Notes: a model not told the origin generated them from the sequence alone. A stretch of 16,690 nt of DNA from UBA10133 sp964528565 (GCA_964528565.1 CAZGSP010000044.1:1-16690); one strand, 5' to 3'. Shown: positions 7,292-14,078, counted from the stretch's first letter. Numbers and translations: made by a program.

Positions 7292-7588
7292 ATGAATAAA
7301 CCGGGATTCAGCTCGCTCACTAAAATTCTCGATCAGTACGAGCTGGATGAGACCAAACAAAAAAGAATCAGCCGGGAATGGCAGGACTATGCCTATCGGC
7401 TGGCGGTGGCGCTGGACGATACGGACCACACGCCGATTTATATGAGAATTGTAAAAAGTACCCCCAGGGAGCTCGTTGAAAAGGCCAAGAGTTTTGTGAT
7501 GGATGCAGGTGCCAGAAGCAAGGGGAAAATGTTTATGTGGAAGCTTAAGCAATTGAAAGAGGAATTGGCCTTGGGTAAAGCCGGGTGA
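7292..7588 (+). CDS. Small conserved-looking protein of unknown function
   Basis: I do not recognise this 98-residue protein. It is predicted soluble, helical and highly charged, with no membrane segment or signal peptide. Visible features are an N-terminal helix (about 7-42, containing DYAYRLAVALDD at 32-43), a short IYMRIVKS strand-like segment (49-56), a helix LVEKAKSFVMDA (61-72) and a lysine-rich end with KMFMWKLKQLKEEL (79-92). The last part could bind nucleic acid or a partner protein. Codon use and composition match the neighbours, and it has its own -10, which supports a real gene. It is divergent from the ABC exporter and lies 31 bases upstream of the MFS transporter gene. Confidence 0.75.
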   Translation: MNKPGFSSLTKILDQYELDETKQKRISREWQDYAYRLAVALDDTDHTPIYMRIVKSTPRELVEKAKSFVMDAGARSKGKMFMWKLKQLKEELALGKAG

Positions 7589-7607
7589 CAGAGGGGAAGC
7601 GATTCTG

Positions 7608-7613
7608 TAAGAT
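7608..7613 (+). promoter_or_regulatory. -10 hexamer of MFS transporter gene
   Basis: TAAGAT lies six bases before the GTG at 7620, the same spacing seen at other genes in this window. A GATAAT at 7632-7637 directly abuts the in-frame ATG at 7638 and is too close to serve that ATG. Confidence 0.4.
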
Positions 7614-7619
7614 GAAAAG

Positions 7620-8870
7620 GTGAACAGAAAAGATAATATGGGAGTTGTCCCGAGTGGGTTTTGGGGACGATCAATAATGCTTTCGGTAATGTTATTTTTT
7701 GTTTACTTAGGAGATGGGATATTAAGTGACTGGGTTCCTTCATTTGTTCAAAAATCTCTAAGTAGTCCTCTGGTAATGGGCATCGTAATAGCCTTTTCAT
7801 CCGTGGTTGGTTTTGGCGCCGATTTGATATTTCCTCAATTGTTAAAGGGTCTGAAAACCAGGAGAGTATTGATGATGGCAATCGGAACAAGCCTAGTCTT
7901 TTGCGGGGTGCTTTTTTGGAGTATTGCCTGGCCGTGGGTGATTCTATTTTTGGTTGCTATGGCGGTTTGGGGTCTCTATTATGAATTTTTAGGTTTTGGA
8001 ACTGCGATGTTTGTATCGGAGTCGATCCCGGCCCCTTCCAGGTCCGGAGTATGGGCGATTATGGGGGCTTTCAGAAGTTTGGCATATTTTATCGGTCCTA
8101 TCGTAGGTAGTTATTTGGCTATAAGTAAAGGCGACAATTGGGTAGTGATGGTGGCAACTGCTTGTGTAATATTGGGCTACATCATCTGGCGCTTGATGGG
8201 TAGAAATAAATCCGAGATAGTCATGGATGAGCCGATCGAAAGGATCAATTTAGTGAGGGAGATCAAACGCTGGGGGGTTTTGTTTGAACACGTGTGGCCG
8301 GTATTGCTCATCAGTTTGATGATGGGGATAGTTGATGCCACTTATTGGACTACCGGAACGGTTTTTTCCGATAACTTGGCAAAAGAAACATGGTGGGGAG
8401 GACTGTTTTTACCGTTTTATACCCTGCCAATGGTCTTTGTTGGCTTTGTGGTCGCCAAGTGGGGAGTTTATAAGGGGAAAAAGAAACTGGCTGAGATCTT
8501 TATGTTGGTTTCGGGAGTATTGCTGACTCTTTTAGGTGTTGATGCAAATATCGCCGTGATTTTGATCACTTCGCTACTAGTCGGAACGATGTTATCTGTT
8601 TCTTGGCCATTGACCGATGCGGTCTATTCCGACATTGTGAATAGAATGGGTCGGGAGGGAAAACATATGGTTGGCTTGTCCGGATCGACAATTAGTGTGG
8701 CTTATATCATCGGTCCTATTTTGGCCGGATTGATAACTCAATTCGTAGGCGAAAAAAATACCTTCGTGGTGATGGGGGTGGCGATGATACTGGTTTCAAT
8801 TTTCTTATTGATAGTGACTCCGAAAAAGTTGAGACTCCCTCAGACAGAGATACAAGCCTGGAAGGAGTAA
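7620..8870 (+). CDS. Major facilitator superfamily transporter
   Basis: This 416-residue protein has about 12 hydrophobic helices split by a charged central loop (about 191-222), the standard MFS shape. The two halves show an internal repeat: SLAYFIGPIVGSYL (153-166) and SVAYIIGPILAGLI (359-372) occupy equivalent positions in helices 5 and 11. The loop after helix 2 (GADLIFPQLLKGLKTRRVLMM, 66-86) sits where MFS motif A is expected but is degenerate. R141 and R152 flank a loop typical of sugar- or drug-type members. Substrate and direction are not evident. Start choice: GTG 7620 fits the -10 spacing; ATG 7638 is the alternative. No RNA or terminator is visible in the 40 bases before the next gene. 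Confidence 0.85.
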   Translation: MNRKDNMGVVPSGFWGRSIMLSVMLFFVYLGDGILSDWVPSFVQKSLSSPLVMGIVIAFSSVVGFGADLIFPQLLKGLKTRRVLMMAIGTSLVFCGVLFWSIAWPWVILFLVAMAVWGLYYEFLGFGTAMFVSESIPAPSRSGVWAIMGAFRSLAYFIGPIVGSYLAISKGDNWVVMVATACVILGYIIWRLMGRNKSEIVMDEPIERINLVREIKRWGVLFEHVWPVLLISLMMGIVDATYWTTGTVFSDNLAKETWWGGLFLPFYTLPMVFVGFVVAKWGVYKGKKKLAEIFMLVSGVLLTLLGVDANIAVILITSLLVGTMLSVSWPLTDAVYSDIVNRMGREGKHMVGLSGSTISVAYIIGPILAGLITQFVGEKNTFVVMGVAMILVSIFLLIVTPKKLRLPQTEIQAWKE

Positions 8871-8890
8871 CCCGTCACTCGGCGGACAGG

Positions 8891-8899
8891 TGCTAGAAT
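8891..8899 (+). promoter_or_regulatory. Extended -10 of the unknown membrane-protein gene
   Basis: TG, one base, then TAGAAT (8894-8899) gives an extended -10. Eleven bases follow before the ATG at 8911, so a leader of only a few bases is predicted. Confidence 0.5.
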
Positions 8900-8910
8900 G
8901 GATTTAAGTT

Positions 8911-9465
8911 ATGTTTAAAGATAAGGTGGCTTTGCATCAATACGTGTTGTTTGCGGTCTTGATATTTTTACTTCTATTGAAAGTACTGATGGGGAATTTT
9001 GTATTTGATCTAAGTCTTTTATGGTGGTTGCTGGGGGCTATAGTCGGATTTGTGTTTGTTTTTTCCGATAGGTTTGTCTATAGCTTTTTGATGAAACCGG
9101 AAGAAGCGTTGGCTACCAGAATAAAAGATTTGTTTAAAAATAATAAGATCTCTGAAGGCTTGGTGATCTTACTTAACGAAAGGAATGAACAAAAAGAACT
9201 GGTGATGCGTAGTTTCTTGTTTTTGGTTGTTTGGCTCGTCATGGCACTCTTGACCGTCACCAGTGTTTCCAGTCCATTTGCCAGGGGGTTTATGTTGGGA
9301 ATCGGCATCCATTTATTTTTTGATCTGGTTTACGATTATTTTTGGAACCATTCCCGGTTTGACCTTTGGTTCTGGCAAATAAAGAGGGAATTGGGTGCTG
9401 AGGAGAAAAGATGGTTTTTGATATTGGGATCAATTATCTTTGTGCTTCTGGCAATCAATTTTTAG
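8911..9465 (+). CDS. Unknown five-helix membrane protein
   Basis: I cannot assign a family to this 184-residue protein. Hydrophobic segments lie at about 9-27, 34-52, 101-118, 122-141 and 167-183, with a charged cytoplasmic-looking stretch between helices 2 and 3 (61-100, rich in K, E and N). Helix 4 and its end carry H134-x3-D138-x3-D142, followed by aromatic residues (YFWNHSRFDLWFWQ, 143-156). The evenly spaced H/D/D face could bind a metal or proton, but this is speculative. The gene has its own promoter and ends two bases before the -35 of the repressor gene. Its closeness to the redox locus may be chance. Confidence 0.7.
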   Translation: MFKDKVALHQYVLFAVLIFLLLLKVLMGNFVFDLSLLWWLLGAIVGFVFVFSDRFVYSFLMKPEEALATRIKDLFKNNKISEGLVILLNERNEQKELVMRSFLFLVVWLVMALLTVTSVSSPFARGFMLGIGIHLFFDLVYDYFWNHSRFDLWFWQIKRELGAEEKRWFLILGSIIFVLLAINF

Positions 9466-9467
9466 AG

Positions 9468-9497
9468 TTGACAGTTGGATACCACTAGGGGTATAGT
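9468..9497 (+). promoter_or_regulatory. Promoter of CsoR-family repressor and thioredoxin
   Basis: This is the one textbook promoter in the window. It has a perfect -35 TTGACA (9468-9473), an 18-base spacer and a -10 TATAGT (9492-9497). Seven bases later comes ATG 9505, which predicts a leaderless mRNA. The upstream TTG at 9475, in the same frame, lies inside the promoter and so should not be the start. The operator palindrome fills most of the spacer. Confidence 0.8.
9479..9494. promoter_or_regulatory. CsoR/CstR-type operator palindrome
   Basis: ATACCACTAGGGGTAT is a 16-base inverted repeat in which seven of eight base pairs are symmetric. It has the A/T-flanked C-tract and G-tract design known for CsoR-family operators. 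It lies between -35 and -10 and covers the first three bases of the -10, so a bound repressor would block RNA polymerase. The gene directly downstream encodes the matching repressor type, so autoregulation is the natural reading. Confidence 0.75.
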
Positions 9498-9504
9498 GAT
9501 ACAC

Positions 9505-9732
9505 ATGACAACAGACGAAAAAAAGAAGTTGCAGGTAGCTCTAAAAAGAATCCAAGGTCAAGTCGGAGGGATTGAGAAGATGATTTCCGAGGATAAGAAA
9601 TGTGAGCCGGTGGTAACTCAAGTAGTGGCCTCGATGAGCTCTCTTAAAAGTGTGGCCAAAGCGCTTCTGGCGGATGCGATGGACAGTTGCAATAAAGAAG
9701 AGTACGCCAAGCTGTTGAAACGATTTCTGTAA
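9505..9732 (+). CDS. CsoR-family repressor, CstR-like (Cys-Ala-Cys)
   Basis: The 75-residue all-helical protein belongs to the CsoR/RcnR/FrmR/CstR family of small tetrameric repressors (DUF156). The core KRIQGQVGGIEKMISEDKKC (14-33) is diagnostic. In copper sensors the ligands are Cys, His and Cys. Here C33 and C62 are present at the family spacing of 29, but the position four residues before C62 is A58, not histidine. A missing histidine with both cysteines kept is the pattern of CstR, which senses persulfides and polysulfides through a Cys-Cys polysulfide bridge. The N-terminal residues that nickel (RcnR) and formaldehyde (FrmR) sensors use are not evident. Loss of repression would induce this gene and trxA, 20 bases downstream. 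Start chosen from the promoter. A copper sensor with unusual ligands remains possible. Confidence 0.88.
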   Translation: MTTDEKKKLQVALKRIQGQVGGIEKMISEDKKCEPVVTQVVASMSSLKSVAKALLADAMDSCNKEEYAKLLKRFL

Positions 9733-9752
9733 TTACTAATTATTAAAAAATA

Positions 9753-10073
9753 ATGATAGCAAAATTTACCGATCAAAACTTTAATGATGAGGTTCTTGGG
9801 TCCGAGATGCCTGTCCTGGTGGACTTTTATGCCGATTGGTGTGGTCCTTGTCGTCTGGTTTCCCCAATTATCGACGAACTTTCCGGTACTTATGAAGGAA
9901 AAATAAAAGTTGGGAAGGTTGACGTGGATGCAAACTCAAAGGTGGCGGGGGACTATGGAGTGATGAGTATTCCCACCGTGATCATGTACAAGGGTGGAAA
10001 AGAAATCGCCCGTCAAGTAGGGTTTGGGGGGAAAGACGCCTATATCCAGATGATTGAGAAAATTATTAAGTAA
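9753..10073 (+). CDS. trxA: Thioredoxin
   Basis: This 106-residue thioredoxin reduces disulfides, and known thioredoxins also remove persulfide from protein cysteines. The active site is W29-C30-G31-P32-C33, the buried acid is D24 (in LVDFYADWCGPC), and the conserved cis-proline is P74 in SIPT. The C-terminal GGK and FGGK turns (81-83, 91-94) and length are typical; there is no signal peptide, so the protein acts in the cytoplasm. The gene starts 20 bases after the repressor stop, close enough to share its promoter. A weak TATTAA (9741-9746) six bases before the ATG might give additional leaderless transcription. The reductase gene follows after a 147-base structured spacer. Confidence 0.95.
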   Translation: MIAKFTDQNFNDEVLGSEMPVLVDFYADWCGPCRLVSPIIDELSGTYEGKIKVGKVDVDANSKVAGDYGVMSIPTVIMYKGGKEIARQVGFGGKDAYIQMIEKIIK

Positions 10074-10082
10074 CATATATGT

Positions 10083-10201
10083 GGTTCGGACCGCGCCAAA
10101 AACCGTACTCCCGCGTTACTGTCTCGTCACGCCTGAAGGCGGGATACCCTTCGGCTCGCATGTACATGGTCCGTGCGATTTTTGGCTAGCGCTCCTGTAC
10201 C
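10083..10201 (+). ncRNA. Structured GC-rich spacer, possible small RNA
   Basis: The 147-base gap between trxA and trxB has no coding frame I can support but can fold strongly. GCCAAAAA (10095-10102) pairs perfectly with TTTTTGGC (10179-10186). After one mismatch five more pairs follow inward (10104-10108 with 10173-10177, one G-U). Outside, GC (10093-10094) can pair with GC (10189-10190) across a two-base bulge. Inside is a hairpin CGCC-TGAA-GGCG (10130-10141), and a small GGT-TCGG-ACC hairpin sits at 10083-10092. The 3' strand contains the repeat shared with 46-77. It could be a small RNA, a readthrough regulator between trxA and trxB, or a repetitive element; the strand is assumed. Confidence 0.4.
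10170..10201 (+). repeat. Intergenic repeat copy 2, upstream of trxB
   Basis: This copy matches 46-77 without gaps at 25 of 32 bases. It is bounded by an inverted pair, GTACA (10162-10166) and TGTAC (10196-10200). Its 5' half forms the inner arm of the long stem described for the spacer, and it ends eight bases before the trxB -10. Confidence 0.55.
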
Positions 10202-10215
10202 ACTAAACGTATAGA
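10197..10215 (+). promoter_or_regulatory. trxB -10 with degenerate operator
   Basis: TATAGA (10210-10215) lies five bases before the trxB ATG at 10221. The 16 bases at 10197-10212 match the repressor operator at 9479-9494 in 12 positions, including TACCACTA without a break. They overlap the first three bases of the -10 in exactly the same register. The right half-site is poor (AACGTAT instead of GGGGTAT), so binding would be weak or half-site only. Confidence 0.45.
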
Positions 10216-10220
10216 AAATA

Positions 10221-11189
10221 ATGGAAGAAAAAAAGTGGGATGTGATTATTATCGGCGGAGGACCGAGTGGGTATACGGCGGCTTTGTATCTGTCCCGGGC
10301 GACTCTTTCCGTATTAGTTTTTGCGGGAGTGAAGGCGGGAGGACAGCTGATGAACACTACTCTGGTAGAAAATTTCCCGGGGTTTAGAGATGGGATCATG
10401 GGACCGGACTTGATGCTGACTATGGAAGCACAGGCGAAGAAATTCGGAGCCGAGGTGCGGTATGAGGATGTTTCAAAAGTCGAGCTGGCCGGTGAAACCA
10501 AAAGGGTTTGGGTGGGAGGCAAAGAAATTGAGGCGAAGACGATAATCATTTCGACTGGGGCATCAGCAAAAATGCTCGAATTGGGTGAGGAAAAATGGAT
10601 GGGGAAAGGGGTAAGCACTTGTGCGGTTTGTGACGCGGCCTTTTTCCGGGATAAGGTAACGGCGGTGGTGGGTGGCGGGGACGCGGCCATGGAAGATGCT
10701 TTGGCGCTTTCCAAGTATGCCAAAGAGGTAACTCTAATCCACCGAAAGGATGAGTTTCGGGCCAGCAAAATTATGCAGGATAGAGTAAAGGCCAATCCGA
10801 AAATCAAGATCATATGGAGTAGCGAATTGACGCGAGTGCAAGGAGACGATAAATTGCGCTCTGTAGAAATCAAGAACATAAAAACTCAAGAACTCAAAAC
10901 AATGGAGGTGGATGGCTTGTTCCTGGCCATCGGGCACTTCCCGGCGACCGAAATGTATAGAGGTCAAGTGGATCTTGATGAAAAGGGATTTTTGAAAACC
11001 GGAATAACCAATGGAGATAAAAACGTTTGGTTGGAGGGCTATCCGACCATGACATCCGTTCAGGGGGTATTTGGTGCGGGAGACGTGGTGGATTTTAAGT
11101 ATAAACAAGCGATTACCGCGGCCGGTATGGGATGCCAGGCAGCTTTGGATTCGGAGAAATATTTAACGGGGAAGACAGCGAGCTATTGA
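10221..11189 (+). CDS. trxB: Thioredoxin reductase (NADPH)
   Basis: This 322-residue low-molecular-weight thioredoxin reductase passes electrons from NADPH through FAD and a redox disulfide to thioredoxin, encoded just upstream. The FAD-binding motif is IIGGGPSGYTAALYLSRA (10-27), and GQLMNTTLVENFPGF (41-55) follows. The redox centre is C134-A-V-C137 (usually CATC). The NADPH domain has VVGGGDAAMEDAL (149-161) and HRKDEFRA (174-181), whose basic residues fit NADPH preference. The second FAD segment is GVFGAGDVVDFKYKQAITAAGMG (282-304). A short insertion before it (about 260-274, GITNGDKNVWLEGYP) makes this loop longer than in E. coli TrxB. The start matches the -10 five bases upstream. Cytoplasmic. 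Confidence 0.95.
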   Translation: MEEKKWDVIIIGGGPSGYTAALYLSRATLSVLVFAGVKAGGQLMNTTLVENFPGFRDGIMGPDLMLTMEAQAKKFGAEVRYEDVSKVELAGETKRVWVGGKEIEAKTIIISTGASAKMLELGEEKWMGKGVSTCAVCDAAFFRDKVTAVVGGGDAAMEDALALSKYAKEVTLIHRKDEFRASKIMQDRVKANPKIKIIWSSELTRVQGDDKLRSVEIKNIKTQELKTMEVDGLFLAIGHFPATEMYRGQVDLDEKGFLKTGITNGDKNVWLEGYPTMTSVQGVFGAGDVVDFKYKQAITAAGMGCQAALDSEKYLTGKTASY

Positions 11190-11193
11190 GGGG

Positions 11194-12264
11194 TTATTCT
11201 TTCGCGAACATCGTCTTGACTTTGAGGATCCTGGAAACCGACCGGTCAAGTTTGGAAACGTCAAGAGTGCCGTCCTGATAGAGAGTAAGAATTTTGGAAA
11301 AGATTTCGTCTTCTTTGGCTCCTTGAAGAAGAATCATATCTTCTCCGGCCTTAATGGCTTCGATGGCTGCCTGTTCTTCCGGAAGACCAACGCCTTTCAT
11401 AGATAATGAGTCGGAGATAAACACGAGATCATTACCTGACGGTAAAGTAAACCGAAGCTTTTCAATTACTAGAGGACTGATACTAGCGGGGGACGAATCC
11501 AATTCCGGAATGATGATGTGACCAACCATGACGATTTTGGCACCGCCTTCGACAATTTTGATGAAGGGAATGAGATCAAAGTTTGATATTTCTTCCCAAC
11601 TATAGTTTAAATATCCCGATTCCCGATGAGTATCATAATCTACCCGACCATGACCGGGAAGGTGTTTCACGACTCCGATAATGCCTTGATCCTGAAGAGC
11701 CCGAAGATATTCAACGGCCATTTGTCCATTGAGATTCGGATCATCCGAAAAAGAACGATCGCCGACAGCCGAATTGTTTTTCGTAATATCCGCTACCGGT
11801 GCCAAATTGACATCAAAATCCAAGCCCTTAAGAAGTTTACCGTGTTGTCCTCCCCAGTAGGAAACGGTGTTTTTCTCCGCCATTTTTCGTGGTGACGGAG
11901 ATCCATCTTTGATTCTGGCTACCTTACCACCCTCCTGGTCGACCATAATCCATGAAAGAGGATCTTGCAGATGGATTTGTTGGTTGTGATCGAAGATCTC
12001 TTTTTCGGTTAATCCTTCCAGGTTTGACCCGGAATAGATAATATTGCTACAACTTTTCAAGACTTTGAGGACAGTATCCGGATCTTTTCCTTCATAACCA
12101 CAGACTAATGTCTGACGGATTTTCTCCTCCAAAGTCATCCGGGAGACTTGCTCGATGATGGGGTCAATTACCGGCCGACTATCGGTGGAAAGAAAGGCGG
12201 GTAATTTTCCCCCGAAGAACAGATTGGAAATTAGCGTAATAATAATTACCAAGGGTTGGGGCAT
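11194..12264 (-). CDS. GH3 beta-N-acetylhexosaminidase-like enzyme, exported
   Basis: This 356-residue protein is a glycoside hydrolase family 3 enzyme of the NagZ/beta-N-acetylhexosaminidase group, which release N-acetylglucosamine from murein fragments or other glycans. Substrate-site motifs are VDQEGG (108-113), GDRSFS (168-173) and KHLPGHG (200-206). The catalytic Asp-His pair is D211-T-H213, and the predicted nucleophile is D285 in SDSLSM (284-289). Residues 1-18 are hydrophobic and form a likely signal peptide or membrane anchor, so the enzyme probably works outside the cytoplasmic membrane. E. coli NagZ, in contrast, is cytoplasmic and slightly shorter. The C-terminal domain of larger GH3 enzymes is absent. 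It is convergent with trxB, with four bases between them. The start is supported by TATCAT seven bases upstream. Confidence 0.9.
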   Translation of the reverse strand: MPQPLVIIITLISNLFFGGKLPAFLSTDSRPVIDPIIEQVSRMTLEEKIRQTLVCGYEGKDPDTVLKVLKSCSNIIYSGSNLEGLTEKEIFDHNQQIHLQDPLSWIMVDQEGGKVARIKDGSPSPRKMAEKNTVSYWGGQHGKLLKGLDFDVNLAPVADITKNNSAVGDRSFSDDPNLNGQMAVEYLRALQDQGIIGVVKHLPGHGRVDYDTHRESGYLNYSWEEISNFDLIPFIKIVEGGAKIVMVGHIIIPELDSSPASISPLVIEKLRFTLPSGNDLVFISDSLSMKGVGLPEEQAAIEAIKAGEDMILLQGAKEDEIFSKILTLYQDGTLDVSKLDRSVSRILKVKTMFAKE

Positions 12265-12271
12265 GAATAGA

Positions 12272-12277
12272 ATGATA
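12272..12277 (-). promoter_or_regulatory. -10 hexamer of GH3 gene
   Basis: On the minus strand this reads TATCAT, seven bases before the ATG at 12264, predicting a leaderless mRNA. It is divergent from the argS promoter region. Confidence 0.4.
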
Positions 12278-12308
12278 CAGGAAGTAGGGTAAAATATATT
12301 AGCTTTGA

Positions 12309-12316
12309 GATATTAC
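12309..12316 (+). promoter_or_regulatory. Candidate -10 of argS
   Basis: GATATT (12309-12314) lies six bases before the ATG at 12321; the overlapping TATTAC (12311-12316) lies four bases before it. A second candidate, TAAAAT at 12290-12295, would give a leader of about 19 bases. The choice cannot be made from sequence. Confidence 0.35.
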
Positions 12317-12320
12317 ACAA

Positions 12321-14027
12321 ATGAAAATTAAAGAAAAAATTAGAGGAGCGATCGAAGGGGTTTTTGGCTCTATAAACTTTTCGGTGGAACATCCGGCGAA
12401 TGAGCTGATGGGAGATTATGCCAGCAATATTGCCATGGTAATGGCAAAGCAACTGGGAAAAAATCCCCGTGAGTTGGCCGAAGAGGCGAAAGGAAAGCTC
12501 GAGAGAGACGAAAGACTGATGGAGGTGGTGGAAAAAATCGAGGTAGCCGGTCCAGGATTTATAAATTTTTGGATCAAGGATGGGGTGTTGGTAGCCGGAT
12601 TAGCCGAAATGTTACGGAATGATGGGCATTGTCCGGATAGTGATTTTATGAGTGGGAAAAAAGTACTGGTGGAGTACTCATCGCCAAATATTGCCAAGAG
12701 ATTTTCGGTAGGACATCTACGATCGACCATAATTGGACAAGCTTTGTTTAATCTTTATAAACATAGCGGAGCGGAAGTAACCAACGATAATCATTTGGGA
12801 GATTGGGGAACCCAGTTCGGGATGATCATAGCGGCTGTGGAAGAAAAAGGCCAAGATGTTTCAAAGATGACTGTGACCGAACTGGAAAATCTATATGTGG
12901 AGTTTAATAAACGGATTGGCGAAACACCGGAACTCAAAGATAAAGCCAGAGAGGCTTTTGCCAGATTGGAAAAAGGAGACGAACAGGCAAGAAAGATTTG
13001 GAAAGAGTGTATCGGGGTTTCGATGAAGGAGTTTGATGAGATATATGAAAAGTTGGGGGTTGAGTTTGAGCATGAGAATGGGGAAAGTATTTATGAAAAG
13101 GCGATGCCGGGCATAATCCGGGAAGCACTGGATACCGGGGTGGCCGAAAAGGGAGAAGGGGGCGCACTGATCGTAAAATTTGAGAAAGACGGGAAAGAGT
13201 ACTTACCGCCGGCAATGCTGCAAAAATCCGATGGAACAACGACCTATTTTACGAGAGACTTGGCGACGATCAGAAAGAGACTTGATGATGCGGACTTGAA
13301 GTCCGATCTATATATATATGAAGTGGGGTCGGAGCAAACCTTACATTTTAGACAAGTGTTTGAGGCAGTGCGATTGCTTTGGGAAGATTCCCAGGCGGTG
13401 GAGTTCAAACACGTGGCCCACGGGCTGATGACGTTTGGCGGGGAAAAGATGAGTACCAGGAAAGGCACCAATATCAAACTTGAAGACTTGATCTTCAGGG
13501 CAGGTGAAGAAGCTAAGCTGGTCGCGAAGGAAAGGAACACGGAAAGAACTTCCGAAAAAATCGGTCTGGGAGCGGTGAAGTATAACGAACTGCGAAGGTC
13601 GCCGGAGTCCGACTATGATTTTAAATGGGAAGAAGCTCTGTCGATGGAAGGGAATAGCGGGCCGTATTTGCAGTATGTTTATGTGAGAACCAAGGGAATA
13701 CTGGAAAAATCCCACCAACAGCTACGTAGTTTAGGTGGGCAGGCAAAAAATTTAAGGCTCAATGAAGACGAAAGGTTGCTCGCTAGATGGCTGGTGTTGA
13801 GAGTTGGTGAGGGAGAAATGGTGGAAAGTGCGGCGAGAAATTTTGCGCCTAACATGGTGGGCCAAACTTTATTTGAACTATCTCAAAAATTCAATGGTTT
13901 CTATGACAGAAACAGGGTGATCGGGGTGCCGGAAGAAAGTTTGAGACTATTACTGGTGGCCGTAACCGGACTGGTCATAAAAACCGGACTGGAAATATTG
14001 GGGATCGAGACGGTGGAGAGAATGTAA
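12321..14027 (+). CDS. argS: Arginyl-tRNA synthetase
   Basis: ArgRS charges tRNA-Arg with arginine in the cytoplasm. The 568-residue class I enzyme has an N-terminal tRNA-contacting domain (about 1-110, with GDYASNIAM at 31-39) and then the catalytic Rossmann fold. The HIGH-type signature is SPNIAKRFSVGHLRST (121-136), where S129-V-G-H132 replaces HIGH; first-position substitutions are common in ArgRS. The KMSKS-type loop is K376-M-S-T-R-K381. The C-terminal DALR anticodon-binding domain includes YLQYVYVRTKGIL (449-461) and YDRNRVIG (528-535). Length is normal. No Shine-Dalgarno sequence precedes the start. It is separated from the divergent GH3 gene by 56 bases and followed by a nucleotidyltransferase gene and lysS. 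Confidence 0.96.
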   Translation: MKIKEKIRGAIEGVFGSINFSVEHPANELMGDYASNIAMVMAKQLGKNPRELAEEAKGKLERDERLMEVVEKIEVAGPGFINFWIKDGVLVAGLAEMLRNDGHCPDSDFMSGKKVLVEYSSPNIAKRFSVGHLRSTIIGQALFNLYKHSGAEVTNDNHLGDWGTQFGMIIAAVEEKGQDVSKMTVTELENLYVEFNKRIGETPELKDKAREAFARLEKGDEQARKIWKECIGVSMKEFDEIYEKLGVEFEHENGESIYEKAMPGIIREALDTGVAEKGEGGALIVKFEKDGKEYLPPAMLQKSDGTTTYFTRDLATIRKRLDDADLKSDLYIYEVGSEQTLHFRQVFEAVRLLWEDSQAVEFKHVAHGLMTFGGEKMSTRKGTNIKLEDLIFRAGEEAKLVAKERNTERTSEKIGLGAVKYNELRRSPESDYDFKWEEALSMEGNSGPYLQYVYVRTKGILEKSHQQLRSLGGQAKNLRLNEDERLLARWLVLRVGEGEMVESAARNFAPNMVGQTLFELSQKFNGFYDRNRVIGVPEESLRLLLVAVTGLVIKTGLEILGIETVERM

Positions 14028-14078
14028 CCCAACGGGCTAGGTGAGAAATTTCCGCCTTCTGGTGGAATGAAGGGAGAA

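Noticed and set aside
7258..7320. Longer N-terminus of the ABC exporter (start at 7320)
   Set aside because: It would overlap the divergent gene at 7292 and contain the shared -10. The extra residues do not resemble the start of an ABC membrane domain.
9479..9494. Reading the repressor as a plain copper sensor (CsoR) from its operator alone
   Set aside because: The operator type is shared across the family. The protein lacks the copper-ligand histidine and no copper ATPase or chaperone gene is present.
9475..9504. TTG start at 9475, extending the repressor by ten residues
   Set aside because: It lies between the perfect -35 and the -10 of the gene's own promoter, so the mRNA would not contain it. 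The family homology also begins just after ATG 9505.
10127..10879. Long minus-strand open frame of 250 codons opposite trxB
   Set aside because: It is antisense to a fully convincing thioredoxin reductase, and its translation is serine/proline-rich low-complexity sequence without motifs.
14052..14065. Hairpin after argS as an intrinsic terminator
   Set aside because: The stem is only five pairs with a G-U and is followed by AATGAAGGG, not a U-run.
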